A stretch of 64,000 bases of DNA from Larus michahellis (lineage: Eukaryota > Chordata > Aves > Charadriiformes > Laridae): NCBI RefSeq assembly GCF_964199755.1, contig NC_133911.1, forward strand, positions 4,987,001 to 5,051,000, read 5' to 3'. The notes under the pieces were generated by a model. The model was not told where the DNA came from, ran no database searches, and saw only the letters and a program-made list of their open reading frames with translations. Position 1 is the stretch's first letter. Every line of letters starts with the position of its first letter. The position numbers and the translations under genes are program-made. This document shows, piece by piece, positions 1 to 15,200 of this stretch.

Positions 1-3000
1 TTCTGTCATGGCGCTATACATTTCCATTCCTGTCTCTTCACAGCAGCTTTGGAGCAGTGGTTTCTCACACCCCACCACCCTTCTCCACCCTAGCAGCCAG
101 CTTCCAGCAGGCAAGGTGTAGGGAAGTCTACTCCACACACACTGATACACAGGAGAATTAATGCAAAAAAGCAACAATGGGTGGGCTTTAGTCTGCAGGC
201 ATTCACATCTAAATTGGGGGGAATACCAAAACTCTCCTCACGACCATACCTGCCATTCCACACTATCCAGTAAGAACATCCAAGAGACTAGGAGCCAGCT
301 GGAGATGAACTACCCGTCTTACAGCAGCCACCCACTGCATCAAACAAATGCTTATGGTTCTTTAGAAAAACAAGGTCAGCAGACTTATTACTGGCAAATC
401 TGTAAATGTGAAAGTCTCCAGGCATGATGCTTGGCTGTCACTGTAAAGCTGCCAAGTTTTATTAGAATTGGGGAGTATTGACTGCATTCTGTCCCTTGAA
501 TGTCAATGATCTGATCCTTCAAGTTAAGTCAAGTGCAATTTCCATTCCCAATGATGCAGTCGCTGATGAACTCATGCCACGGTTACAGAAGCTTAACAAC
601 AGCTGTTTAGGAAAGCCAGTGCTACTCACAACTGGATGTAACTAAAAGCATCCTTTACTCAGCCTCAGTACACATCAAAGATTGGGACTTTATTGCTGCA
701 TCATTTCTTGATGGACGCAAGTTCACCACAGATACTTAATTTCCAAATTAAGTGCTATCTTTCCCCTTTGATTTTTGCCAAAGTCCTTTGCATTCTTCCT
801 TATCAGGAAGAGTTATTATTTTGTTTCATTTGATTTTTTTAAGTGTGAAACATTGCACTGGACACTCAGTTTCACCACCCAGAAGCATTTACTCATCATT
901 CTATATTACAAACTAACAAAAAACTAGGAAAGGGAATTTGCAGGAAGACAGATGGGAAAGCCTGCATCAAATTAAAACCAAAAGCAAGCTATGTGATAGG
1001 TACTTTTTGTACAAACTGCTTGCAGAAGAGCAAACAAACTAAGCAGAAAGATCAACACCCACAATTCAGACAAGATCTCCCCTGCTGAGTGGGCTTTTCA
1101 GAGCTTGACATTGAAGAGCAAGTGTCTACAGAAATCAAGCAAGGTCTTAGAACTACAGGTTTATACGGAAGCCACAGGGTATCGCTACAGACATTCCAAT
1201 CTGCATCCCACCTCGTTGGTACATGTAGATAAACCACTACAAAACCAAAAAGAATGTTTTCAGTGTTGATTTTAATTTGGCCTCTACAAAACTAACTATC
1301 ACATGGCAACTTGATCCAACTCAAACTTAATTTTCGGGTTCTGTCTGATACCTGCTTTCCCCAATGCAAGATACGAGGTGAGCAGAACAACATAAGGAGA
1401 AGTACAAAGGGGGAAAATTTTCACATCAGAACCAATTTCTCATAGTGCTCAATTCAACGCTGTCATCAAGCTACAATAAGCTAAAAAGCACACAGAATGA
1501 GTGATCTTCTGTGCACCTCAGAAACCTCAAACCTTTGACTATCCACTTAGACATAAAGCTGCAAAAACACACATACTCGTACATACAAGAGCCAAACAAT
1601 ACCTCAGAAGAGAAAGCACTGCACTTCCAGTCATGTCACCTTAGCATGTTTGTTCAGCCTGCGGTTGACAACTTGAGCAGTCAGTTTGCTACAGTATTTT
1701 CTAAAAAAATTAAAAAGCAAGGCAATACAACTTACATAAATAAAAAAAAGAATCAGTTTGCTAATATTTGGGTCAGTATGGACCAGTCCCTGAAATATTT
1801 CCCACTGATTTAATTTCCACTGCAATAAGGACTAAATGAAGACATCAGGATTTAGCAGACTAAGTATTTTACAGAGTTTACAGCTGGACCTAAAAACATT
1901 GTCAGTGATCCTCCAGTTCCACTTTAGTTACAACGCTGCAGTGTCACCTTTAGCTCAGTAAAAAGAGCTTGTTAAGTATTGTGAAATTTCAGCTTCTTCG
2001 ATAGTAAGGAAAGAGCATTTAGTGAATCCATTTCATAACTACAAGTTAGCTGCTAGATATGAGGTATTTGGGGACGGGCTAAACTAATCTCAAGAGCTAC
2101 GTGAAGCTGCTTAGGCTCAGAAGCCAACAGTGACAAAATCAGAACTCTTCACAACCTTGCTAGTACCGTGAGCCAGACTACCTGTACACCCTGCCATCAG
2201 AGCCTAATGATTTTCTGCAGTAGGCAGCTCACTGTCCTACTGAATTCAAGCGTCTCCAGTCCTAGCAGAATATTCTGACAGACTTATAAATCTCCTCTTA
2301 ACCTCTCTACTTTCCTAATCCTCAGAAGCGTAAGAACTTTTCCCCAGTATCCTGAACCGTTTCAGTGGTATATAACTCACACTTGAGAGCTAACATATGG
2401 TTCAAACAAGCATCACATTGCTGCATGGTTTTCATACCAGCCCTCATAATCCCTGGGTTCCTAACATCTGTCTTTCATTTGTGATATAATTACACATTTA
2501 TTTTCCATTTTGCTAGTTTCATTTCATATACTGTTTACTTGATCTTGGGTATGATTTCGCTGCAGCCGAGGGACATCATTCTTCTTACCAATATGAACAT
2601 GTTTCATTTGAGCTTACAAAGTTCTGCAGTTTTCTTGTTCACAGATTCACCTACGTACAGAAGAAAACTGCTCATATAGCTTTTTTTCCCCCTAAACTAC
2701 AAACACTAACTCTTAATATTCACGAAGAGCTAGTGAAAAAATTACAAAAGCTTGATCGGTTGTTCTATAAAAACTTAAACACAACTGCAAAAACTTTAAG
2801 AGTGTACTGGAAGGTGCGGAGGGAGAAAGAGGTATCAATATTTCATTTGCTGCTAAAAACGTAGCATCAAAGCTGCATCAGGGTGGCATAACTTTGCAGC
2901 TGGTTCCATTTTTGTGTTCATATATTAAGAAACCAGATTCTCCTTTTGCGCTATGTATTAAATATTATTTATTTTAGAATCTCAGAAAATAATCTCTAAG

Positions 3001-6000
3001 CCTTCATAATTGAAAAAATTGCATTTAGCATTTTACCAGCTAGACATGCATGCATGAAATGCTAAATTCAAAGACAGATGTAATGTTAATTTCTTGATAG
3101 TCCCTTCTGATATATACCCCCTTCTTGAACTCAGTACATCTGGAAAACAGAGTTATCAATGTAACTAATATGCCTAACGTAAAGCATGTTTGCATTCTTC
3201 ATATTTGAGCAAAGAAAGATCAGACGTTCTACCCACACAAATTCCTTTACTGAGAAAATTGCCACCATGTGGTGACTAGCTATCATGTATATATTAAAAA
3301 ACACAAGTTACATTTCAAAACAGTGATGCATTCATCAGAAGTTCTGCAATGAAAATCTGGTTTTGCAGGTTGCTACGGACAAAAATAGTGTTTTCACAGT
3401 TCAGAGCAGAACGCTAGGAATGGTCACTGCTTTATAAGCTTTCAAATTAACCTCACACACATCTCACTTAATACATGACCGCTAGATACCGTCACATAAC
3501 ACAAAGTCTTTCTGTAAATTCAGTAAGCTAGGCACACGCTTACACTGACAACATAATGCAACCATCATTACGGGGCAGAAGGAAAGCCGGATGAAGATAA
3601 ATTGGATGTATTGTTAAGAGAATACACTTTTGGCAACCAAAGAGCAATTAAGATTAGGATTCTTAATCATATCAAACATCTCCAAATTTGAGATAAGCGT
3701 ATTAGCATGTGGAAGAGTTAGTGGTAATGTCAAGTTTCACAGTCATCGTTTCAAACAGTGGGCTTAGCATTAGTATCACACGATGCTGGCGCAAGTCTGC
3801 TATGATGCACTGACTCAAGTCTATTCCTGTACAGATAGATCTCCTTTCCCCCCAGCCCACACAAATTCAAAGAACTACAAGGGAACTTCCTGTTAAAAAT
3901 GGGAGGGAAACTTATTTTTTAGAAGGCAACATACAGAACAGAATAGTGCAATACATTTCTGTAGTATCATAGAATATGCTAGAAACTGTTTTTACTATAT
4001 CCATTAACAAGTCACTCTACACACAAGAATTCATCCCACTGATTACCTTTCAAAAATAATAGGTCACATTTCCACAGTGTATCTGTGCATAATCAGGCAA
4101 CATAGAAGTTTGCCATATCATCACCCATATTTGTTTTTCCTTGTTGCAGCCAAAATACATGCAACTGTGGCTAAAAGTTCTACAACCAGCCTGGCATCCA
4201 TTATTAAAAGCTAAACAGATGTTTACTCAAACTGTAACGTCATTGTTTGTAAAGCATATAGGCACTGTTTATATCGGCACAGAATGGATGCCATTTACTT
4301 ATACTGCTCTAGGATGAATCGAAAGCATAACAATGAAAGGCATTCACGCACAGCTAAACTCTCTAATAGATTTTGATAACAGCAGAGACACCCACTGGAT
4401 TCTTCATTACTGCGGCAACGTATTTCACCGTTAATTCTAAACAGATCTAGACACATATAATAATACGAAGCGCCGTATTTCAACATATTATTTATCCAAG
4501 CGCAGGATTCCTTCAATGCCTTTCCTATATTGACTAACTGACCAGTGCAGCAAGGATTTACAAGTCCACTATAATGGAAGCTATCTTCTCCAGAATCTGC
4601 TCATCAGTCCTTTATGCTCATTTGTGCCCTCCATGCTTTAAGTGGTTTTACATTCTTTAATAAAATACTTCTCTGGTCACACCATTAAGAGGATCATCAC
4701 AAAGTAACAGTACACAAAAACATAGAAAAAACAAAACCTATTCTTCCACTCAATATTTCTAAACAGCTAAACATCACATTAAAAAATAATAGTAATAAAG
4801 ACGACAATCATTCCGAAATACAGCCTGGTTTTGTCAGCTAATGTAGATTTTAAAATTCAGATGCTTGCATTTTACTTGTCTGCCATTACTGGCAAATAAA
4901 AGCTATGAACAAATGCTGCGTAGGCAACAAATAGTTCTACTAACGTGCCAACAATCACTTTAATCTCTTCCACTTAACAACTCATGAACCTTTTATGAAC
5001 ATAATCTTCTAGAAGGTAACTGGTAATACAAGATAATCCCAGTACAAGTTTAATTAAAAATACAAACTACATATAGCTCCATGCTCACCAACTCCTTCAT
5101 GCTGAGAAAGCAAGAGTGGCTATTATTAATAGCTCTGTTAATCTGGCAAACTGAAGTGCACAGAAACAAGCTAAAGAAGTATTCAACAGACCATTTCACA
5201 CTGAAAAAAAAACAGTACTCACAAATTATAACTTGCCTTAGCATAAGCATTAAAAAACCCATATTTTAAATAGCTGAACTGAAGCATGCTTGCAGATTTA
5301 TGGATCCTACTCTTTTAAAGAAAATCCAGTACAAGATTATTTTTTGTTACAGACTACAATGGAATTAATCTAAAATTTAGAAAAAGCAATTTTCCTTCAA
5401 GAAATATAGAATTTGAGCCACTTGGCTGTCAGATGCAAGTCAACATAGATTTGAGTTTTGAATGCCAAGAACCTTACTTGACTGGACATAAAATACATTT
5501 GCTATTTTTAAACATACCTCATGTAATCATTTAACCAGAGCCCTGTAATTCAAACTGGAGGGCTCTTTTCACATTAAAAAGCTGATCAGAAGACAAGCCT
5601 TTACAGATCTGTTTAAGTGTTGGCTTGTTTCCATAAATAGATTTTGTGCTCCCAAGCTCCCCTAGTAATCATCACCACAGCTCTTCCCCATTCTTCTAAA
5701 CCCAGTTTGAAATATTTCAAACTGTCTGAAAGTCTCCGGAAAGCTTTTTCTGCTTGCCTTTACCACAGCCACTGCCTCATACCTGTGGCAAGCAATAAGT
5801 AGTCCAAGTTGGGTCAACACTAGCCACACAATGGACATGCAAGAGGCAATGTGTGTATCCTTCTCTTCGCTGCTCTGACCATGAAGTACAAAGCTTTACT
5901 CTACCCTTCTGTGTGGTGCGAACAGTCAAACCTGTCACCAATACAGACTCGAACTGTATTCCAAACCTGAATCAATTTCTCACCTCAAAGATTTCAGCCA

Positions 6001-6184
6001 TGTAATTCTCCAGTTTACAGTTATTCAAAGTCACAAACGGAATTCTCTTTAACATAGAAAAGTAAATATATCTATAATAAACTATCCTGACACACATAGA
6101 ATAAAATGATTTGTAGGTGAGTTGACACTTCTTGTTGAGAAGCACACTACCCAAACCAGTAAGTTTTCCATATAATCTTCTTTT

Positions 6185-6238
6185 AGATTAGACTATGGCA
6201 TGAGCTCTTTTGGATTAGACTATGGTATGAGCTCTTTT
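6185..6238. repeat. 27-bp tandem duplication
   Basis: Two adjacent copies with a 27-bp period share the core GATTAGACTATGG followed by TATGAGCTCTTTT (CATGAGCTCTTTT in the first copy). They differ by only two bases, which suggests a fairly recent duplication. It lies in presumed intronic DNA. Confidence 0.85.
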
Positions 6239-9200
6239 CACTCTGAGAAAATAGCAATTTCCCATGTTGGAGGGGGTAAAAAAAAAAAAAATATATGTGC
6301 ACAAGCAAGCAAAATTAAACCTTTTAATCTAATGCAGATTTCTTTAAACATGTTTCAGCTATGACACTTCCCTGAGAACTAAATGCATAGCAAATATTTT
6401 TGCCTCCTACAAGGCAGCATCAAATTTTAGACACAGCTAAATGAGTTACCACTACAGAGAAACATGGGTTTCCTCGAGCTCAGGATCATCAAAAAAAGCA
6501 AGACTATTCAAAGCCTTTGTTTTTTCAGGAATATACTCAACTAATCATAATGAACAAACATAATTCAGATGGATATCCAGCTCCTAAGGGATTGGCGAAG
6601 GGTGCTACTTCTCGTAGGAAGTCCTTTCACATTTTGAAACCGACTCCTTTAGATGTTGCTCTGTAATAGCGTACATCAGCTTCCTTCTCTTAAATGATTT
6701 TATGTATTTCATTACCCAGTGCTACCCTCAAATGTCAGGCTTTCTGCACACCCTTTATCTCTAAGCAGTTTCTCACTAATGTGAAAACTCCCAATACTAG
6801 CTTCTGCAGTGTTCAGTCCCAGTAGTAGTAGAGGTTTGTTTTGATAGCAGTAGTTTAAAAAAAGTAAAAAATTGTTCAGTGCTATAGAGACAACACTTAA
6901 GAGTCCACCCTGACAGCCAGTTTATCTACAGTCCAAATTCATAGCTAATCAAGTCACTACAGCGAGCATATTGGCCACGTACCATGCTCTGCAAGTTCTT
7001 TCTGACAAATGCTTCACATCTGCAGTCTTTTGAAACATAAGACATTTTTCCACAGCTACAGAAGTCAGACTGTGCTAAGGATGACTGGCCCCTAAAGTCC
7101 TATTTCTGCAAGTAGGAACTGATGACCTGAGAATTGTTAACATCAAGGAACTAAGCAGGGAACAATCTCAAAGGGATGTGTAAGTGATGCTACCCAAATA
7201 GGTTCTTCCCACATGAAAATCCACTACTTTCAAAATTCAAAATGCTTTTTATTACCAAGGCATTTGCCTGAACTTAAACGCTGAAGACAAGGGATCTGCT
7301 GCTACAGTGAAGAGACACTTTTAAGGTATCTTTTAAGTCTGGTGTCTTTATGTATTGTCATAGTGTGGAAAATGAACACAATGGATATTGTCTTCATTTT
7401 GTCTCTCAAAAAAAAAAAAGAAAGAAAAAGATCACATTCAACAACTCATGCATACTCATACACATGCCTGAGTACCTTCAGAAAAGGAGAAAGAAACCCT
7501 CTTACCCCTAGACACGCTCTCTGGTAATTGTTTGTATGCCAAATTTTATTTTAGAGCTTAAGGAATATTTTGGTTTTACTTGTGACACCAGCTCACTACA
7601 GCCGCCACCTCTTCTAATCACAGACCAGACAAAAGGCTACACAAGCTCAAAGATACACGCAGCCACACAGAGAATAGGCCTGGTTGGACTTCAAACAGAA
7701 ACTTAAGATCACAGAAGGATCAGTCTGTTTTCCGCACTGCAAGTATTAATCTCTTCTGACTAATTTTCTTCTCTGGAACCCTTCCTTCCTCTCACCTGGG
7801 GACAAGAGGGGAAAGCAGGCTACAGAGAATACAATTTTTCTTCTTTATACACCTACTGAGCCACAGACTGATTTTAAAGAAACATATTTAAATGAGGTTC
7901 AAATTATGTTCCTACTGAACTAGATTCTAAAGAACATATCTTTATTAAAAGCAAACATATACATAGAAGTAACCTTCTGGCTTTCCTTAGCTCACTAATG
8001 GGCAACACCACCTCTTTCCATCTTGGAAAGCTCATTCAAAATTTATATCTTCACCTTTGTACACCTGAAAGCAAAATCGCAATTTCATTCACTTTAAGGA
8101 GGTAGAATGTTACTCAGAATGTATTTCCAGTATTGATTCAGAACTGTCCTCTGAATGAGCAAATAGTCAATTAGTAACAAGAGGGAGACTACGTATAGGA
8201 GCTCTCCATTAGCAATACCTAGAGACATCCTGCTATTACAAAGCATAGAGGCATATATTTTCAGCTAAAAGCACAAATAAGTAAACCAGGGAGTAAGAAG
8301 TCACAGTAATTCCTACAAAGCTGATTTTAAAGGTAAACTCAATTCAGGACAAGAACTGTAGCAGAAAACAGTTCTGAGAACCATGGAAAATAGCAAGCTA
8401 GAAATTTATTCTAAAACTTTAAGAAGAAAATTTAATATAACTCAATTTTGGTAGCTAATAGAACAGGCATTTAAAAAATAAGAATAATTTCCATTCAATA
8501 CTGAAGAAATAGATATTTTCTACAGCTGCTGTTATGAGAAAATCCTTAACTACTTTGATATGGACAAATAATACCAAATGGACATTGATGATACATCAAG
8601 ACGCAAAGTAACAAATGCAAAGATACAACAGAAAGTTGCTATCAGAGTTAGATTTTGAAGTAAAAGAAAGAACAACCATGTTTTAAATTAAAAGATACAG
8701 TGAGAAAGCCATGAGCTACAGCCACAGGGAACACAGCTCATTGGTGCCTTGATGCAAATATACCACCTCATATATATCAATCTCCAGACATCAATATAGG
8801 AAAAAAAACCCAACATCAAACCAACATCCATACTTCAAAGCACATCTTACCTCACTGCTATGTTCCAACAGGAAGAAAAAAAAATACTAACATGGTAAAA
8901 TAGAAAAAGAACTTCATTCTTCACTGGGGGGGGAAGGTGCAAGTAACCACAATAAACTGAAAAGAGAGCTACTCGAATTATATTTTTTAAGTGTAGTCAT
9001 TTCTTAGCCAGTAGAACAACAGGTTCCTGAGAGTTTACCTATTGTTTCTATAACCCACTGGCACAAACTGCCATTAAAAAAATAAAAAAAAATCTCCACA
9101 TATTTCATCATTATTTTTAGAGCTTGCTGGTCCTCTGTACCAAACAATAACATACCACAGAAAGAAAGCTAAAGGTTTGCCACAGCACAGATTTTCATGG

Positions 9201-12200
9201 TTCTGAGACATCAAGTCAAGTTCTCTCTGTATTTGGGGGTGGCCAAGCTGCTAGGCTTGGGAGGATTGGTTTGTGTTGCTTTTAAAGCAGTAATCGGCTC
9301 CTTCAGGATCAGCACAAAGAGGAAATATGTAATGTATACCTAAGTTAACATACATTTTCAGATTAGCAAAGTAAACAGATACGAAAAATTAGCATTTTCA
9401 TATTGCTTAACATCTATAAAGCCTCCTGATAACAATGACAGAGTATCATCACATCTCTCATAACCAGAAAGACACAATTGCAATGTGTTGTTCAGCTCAA
9501 GTTTATGCAGCAAGTTGTGGTGGTGTTTTTGTCGGTTGTTTTTTGTTTGTTTTTTTGTTTTTTTTTTTTTTTTAAAGTGTCTGGAACACAACCCTAATAT
9601 TGCAATACCAACGACATCTAAATTCTTGTTATGAATTAACAACATACAATCCTTCCAGTCTTTCTTGTTGTCTACCTGTAGCATGACCCTTTATGATCTC
9701 CAGGAATTAAATATATGACCTAATTAAAATATCTTTGGGGTTTAATATAGCAAACATGTTTAATTTCAACTGAATGTTATAAACAAGAGGCCTCATTCAT
9801 TAGTAATCCCTCCCAGCCTTTGCTTCTATTCAAGAATACCTAACGTGCATTTGGGCATCAGAAAAGTCCCAGCAAGGAAAAGTGTGAATATAACTTACCA
9901 GGACTCAGAAGACCTCACTAAACATACACAAAAGTAATTACTTTCCACATCTTACTGAACTCGTACTTTGGGACAAAAGCTATGGAAGGAGTTATTTGAT
10001 GAATAATTAGTGTAGGGAAGAGAAGAGGGCTCTCATTAATTGAAGCAAGCCTGCACGGAGAGAAGGGACATACAATGACAATACAAGTGGAGCCAGTTTC
10101 ATTTTTCATATATTACAGACATGGAAAGACAAGCATGCAGTTAGACAATAAAATTTAACAATAAAAGACTAAGTCTATTCAACATGAAGAGAAGCAGGAA
10201 ATAGGAATCAAATGACTTTTTCCAACCAGAAGAACGAGGAGATACGCTGTTTACAGAACTGTATTTTACAAAGCCAGCCATGGAAGGTAAGCTGTGATAC
10301 AGACTGAGAATCAAGGAAAAAGACACATATCCTCAAACATTGACATTAATCACCAAAAAATAATAACACCAGGTAGAATACCAAAACCTACAGTAGGGAA
10401 ACTGGCATAATTATGAAAAAAGTATAAGCAGAGGTACAAAATAAATATGTTACAAGCCACATACATTTCTACTGACCTGCTACAGGACATTTGACATATA
10501 GCAAGATATCATTGGTAACTCTAGCACCTCCCTAAAAATTAGTACAATAAAAATAAAATCTTAAAATTACTAGACTATGCGCACCACTATCTTTTCACCT
10601 ACTGCACTCCTACAATCTCTCAAAACTTTGAGGAAGACATTCAAACAGCAACCAGGACTGTTTCAGCAGGTCAGACGAGAACTTGGATTCCGCTTAAGTT
10701 TTCTTCCAAGAGCGTATGGTAACAGTTGACTTGGCCCTTTTCTAATCCAAATATTATTCAGAAGCATGTATTGCAACCTCCCCCCAACACCAAGAGACTG
10801 CCTATAAACAGAAAAGCCCTAAGTCCATGCTCCCTATATTCAGATAGTAGGCTCTTTTATTTGCATCTCTGCCTTAGGAGAACTACTTCCACTACCACAC
10901 TCCATCCATGTTTCTTCACAAACACGCACCTTCATTGAGTTATCCATGTTTGCCCCTTTTCACTCCATTCCTTCAATTTAAATTTTAGCCTTTGAAACAA
11001 TACCCTAGTCTAGCTTTGGCCAGCCAACACAAGAGCAGCTTTGAACAGTTTTTGCTACTGTCATCCTCTGAAAGCCTTCCATAGCTTCTGCCCTGAGTTC
11101 AGTTGAATTAAGCAGCAGGGAATATAAAATTTACCATGGAAACTGAGTCACAGAAAACACTGCAAACAAAGAAGGGGGAGGGGAGGAGGTTTCCCTGATT
11201 AATCACAAATACAAGGGGAAAATCACATCAAGTTCTCAAAAAAAATAAGACAAAATGGGTTTTACTTTACTAAAACCATGCCCATTTGGGTTTTTTTCCC
11301 AGTAACTTCAAATAAACTTGGGTGTGACAATAATAAACCTATAGTTTAAGTTTTACAAATAAAATACATTAGAAACCAAACCCACAGCTCAAACCACTCT
11401 TAAAGCAAGCCAATTTGTTTCCTGATGGCTCTTACTAGCTAGGCATTGGACTCACAGAAATCTTAAAATGTATGGATACCTTTAGGTTCATTCTATCATC
11501 CGGTAAAGTTTCTCATCTTAAGGGTTCACGTTAGAAGGCAAGTAGCATAATTCAGTGACTTACGGAACAGTCAGAGGCCGGTCTATTAAGTTTTGTCAAA
11601 GTGAATGACCTTGGAGACATAAATTAGATTTCCTGCATCTCACTCCCAGTTTGTAAAAGTGAGGATTACGTGTTTAAGTCTCCTGCACCGACCTCATTAG
11701 AGGATCTCTAATAGAGACATTGCATTCCTTTTTATACAAGATGCACCATCGTGGCACAGAGATATCCAGTATCAGAACAACACACAACTATTGTTAAATT
11801 GTGGGTGTTTTGTTCACCTAAAGAACCTGTGACCTTTCCCATTTTTAAATTTACCAAGATCAAGGAGCAAGGCAAAGTGTTCTTTGCAGAATCTTCTCAG
11901 ATACTGGGCCTTAACCAGGTAAGTGTTCAAGTTTCAAGCAATTTCTCCAACATAAATTCATACTTCTACTTCCATACTTTGAAGATTCTTTCATACTTAT
12001 AAGTTCATACCTCAATTCTAGATCATACAAGAACATGAGGTGAAATACCTGCATTAAAGCTATTGCAGACAGAGGGGATGGGAAAACAAGCTGAAGAATT
12101 ATAAAGGAACACGGGTAGAATTCCAAGAGACAGGTTAAGGTTTTTTTGGGCATTAAAAACTTCCAAACAACAGATGAGCACCAATATAAAAAAAAACCCA

Positions 12201-15200
12201 CAACCAAAAAAATCAAACAACCAACCCTCACACACAGTGGAAGGCATAAGTTTAAAAGAAAAGGAGCTCCCTTCAATTCCAAGTTTTCCAAGCTCAGAGA
12301 GCCGCTCTTCAATTGCAGGTATAGGAAAGTGTTTGATGTGTGTCCACACTATCACCATGAAGCATTTACCCTGAAGAACCTTCCCACACACCAAGTGCTC
12401 TTTCTTATTTCAAAGCAAATCTGAAAAGTCCCAATTGCCTGGGCACCGTGATTTTTTTACTGGGTTTAATTTTCTGGAAAAAGACAACCCTTAAAGCACT
12501 TAAAATTCTATGATGTACCACCACTTTCTTCTCTCATATTCATGACACTTCGTGTTAACATGCACGAATGGATGGAGACTCCTAAATCAAGCAAAACAGG
12601 CATTTAATCAACAACACCATGTATTCTAGTCCCTTGTGGTTGTTGGTATCAGCAGGCTAATGTCATATACGCATTTGTTTAAGAAGATTCATAATCCTTA
12701 AACACATATATTTAATAACTTTGATATTTAGAACAAAGCTTCTGATCCCCTAGCATCCTATAATACATAGTTAATTACTAACTGAACTTGCCATTTTTCT
12801 TTCAACTGGTTGCCAAAACAGTAGGCTTTGACAGAAACCATCATGTTCTGGTTTAATTCTCTATTCCACCACACCAATACACTCAAGTCTAGATCATCCT
12901 GTTTTACATAGCAATGCAGCCACGTAATTATCACAAATGCTCAGGTTAAAAACAAAGTACAGTCTTAAGAGATGCCTCTAGACCACTGTGATTTCAGCAG
13001 CAGTATAGGAAAGACCTATCTCCGGCATCAAAAGAATGACTCAATGCCTTTAGCTGCAACTCTTAACACTAAAAGTCTACTATTTGCTACACATTTTAGC
13101 TGTCCCACAGTCTACGTGCTTTGAACTGTTAGTCACTTAAAAGAAAACTTAAAACCTCTCTTCACTAGAGCTTCTATTGCCAACATTACAAATATCTTTT
13201 GTCAAAATTTTTAAGATATGAGCTAAAACAAGACAATTTGTCAGTTTAGGTAATAGATGGGTGCTTATGGAATGAGTAGTACTGCACGGACTGCTTATTC
13301 CAGGTACAAATGCGCAGATGAGGTCCCATGAGTCACAGCCACTCTGTGTTAAGCGCCCAGAGCTATTTACTAAAGGACAGAGGTAAACAGGGCTGCTTGA
13401 AGTTACCCGTCCTTCAGAGAAAGAAAACCGGCACCTCTCACATCTGCTGTCATTGAGAGTGAACACTTGCTCTATATTTAACATTCAGTAAGTTACACAG
13501 CAACTTACCCTACACTAACTCATTCACATGCCCCTACCTCACATTAGGCACGAATGTATATAGTTTACATTCATCGTGATGTGCGTTATTAACAATCCCC
13601 ACTAAGTAGATTCCACCATCCATTCCCGTACACACATTCAGACTACCGTGACTTCCTGTACAGAAATCTGACTGTAGGATCAAGAGCTTAATATACAATA
13701 TCTGCCAAGGAATTTAATATATAACACTTGCAAGATATCTGAGATCAAATAAGATGTACCATTTTTCAGTCCCCTAATACGAATTAGGCTTACTCTAGAT
13801 AAGAATTCATTTGTTGGAGAACTGGTATAAACACAGACACACCAAGAGTCATGTCAAACCAAACAGAAGCTTGGTTTTCTAAAGTTTTAACAGCATCTTC
13901 TCACTAATAAATTCTGCTCCTTAATGTTTTTATTCATTTTAGCATAATATACAACAAGAATGTTCCCCTATGTATTTAAGCCTGCTCCCAGACCAGCTGA
14001 TCACTAAGAATGCTTCCAAACAGCTCAAAAAAAAAAAAAGGAAGATGATCTGCAGGAAGATGGGCCAAATTCCCAAGAACTTGTCTGTGTCCACCCCAAA
14101 ACAGTTGGCCATAATAAAAAGACGAACAGAAAGGAGAAACTGCTCATCATGCAGACAGAAATATTTATTAGCACTAGATGACAGAACTCCCTTTCTCTTT
14201 CTTTAACATGGTTTCTCAGAGAAAATAAGCCTCCCTAATTCACCTCACTTTCCCCTCTCCTCCCCTCCCCAGTTCCCTTATCCTCTCATTTCATGCCAGT
14301 AACTTCTGGTGCGTAATGAATTTCAAACAAGCCTGCCACAACAGTCATCTCAGCAATAACCGACATTCCTGGAAGTTTTGTGCAAACCCGCAGATGGATC
14401 AGAAAAAACTCTCTAATTAATTGCATCCCCACTACAGCATGGCCAGACAGAAACCAGCATTTTAAGTTTTGCTTAGCAGCCAGCTAGTCTGTAGGCACAT
14501 CCACGTCCATTTGCCCATCCAAGTGTTATGAAGGACAGGGGCAAAGAAAAAGTAACTGGTAACAGGGATGAAGGGGGCAAACTTCAGGACTTACAAGCTC
14601 TTCTGTCCTCAAAAGAGCTACTAGAATACAAGCTTCATTAGTACTGCCCGTCATGAAAATAAGTTTATGCCACAACCTTCATTGCGTGCACTAGAAAAGA
14701 CCACGTAACACCCATCATTCTAAAACAGAAATCCTGTTACGTATTTGAAACAGGCCAAAATTGACTATCAGTATCAGGGATTGATAATACCATTATAACA
14801 TTTTTTAAAAAAATATAGTTAATCTATGTATTTAATCTACTTGCCTAAGAACTCAAAATTAACGAGCACTCATTTTCTTCCACTTACCTCGAATCTTAAA
14901 CAGTGAACTAGCCTCTCATTCATAGGGAGAACAAAAGACAACCTACGCATTCAAAGAATTACCTGATTTTTGATAATTCAATCATAAAAACTTACTTTTT
15001 AATCTACCAAATTTATGCAATACCTAAACCGATCTACATTTTCAGAGATGCACTTTTAACAGAATTAAGATGGCAAATACAATTGCAACCCTTTATGCCT
15101 AGAATTCAGAGAAACACCATCAGCTCTGACACAGTGCATTTCATGCACACATTTCCAAGAATTTCACCACAAAAAAGCCCGTCATTATCCCCATTAGGCA

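Noticed and set aside
11911-12394. Overlapping minus frames of 133 and 123 codons, one with hydrophobic stretches
   Set aside because: The hydrophobic runs come from T-rich DNA opposite A-rich tracts. The two frames overlap out of register and neither looks like a family member.
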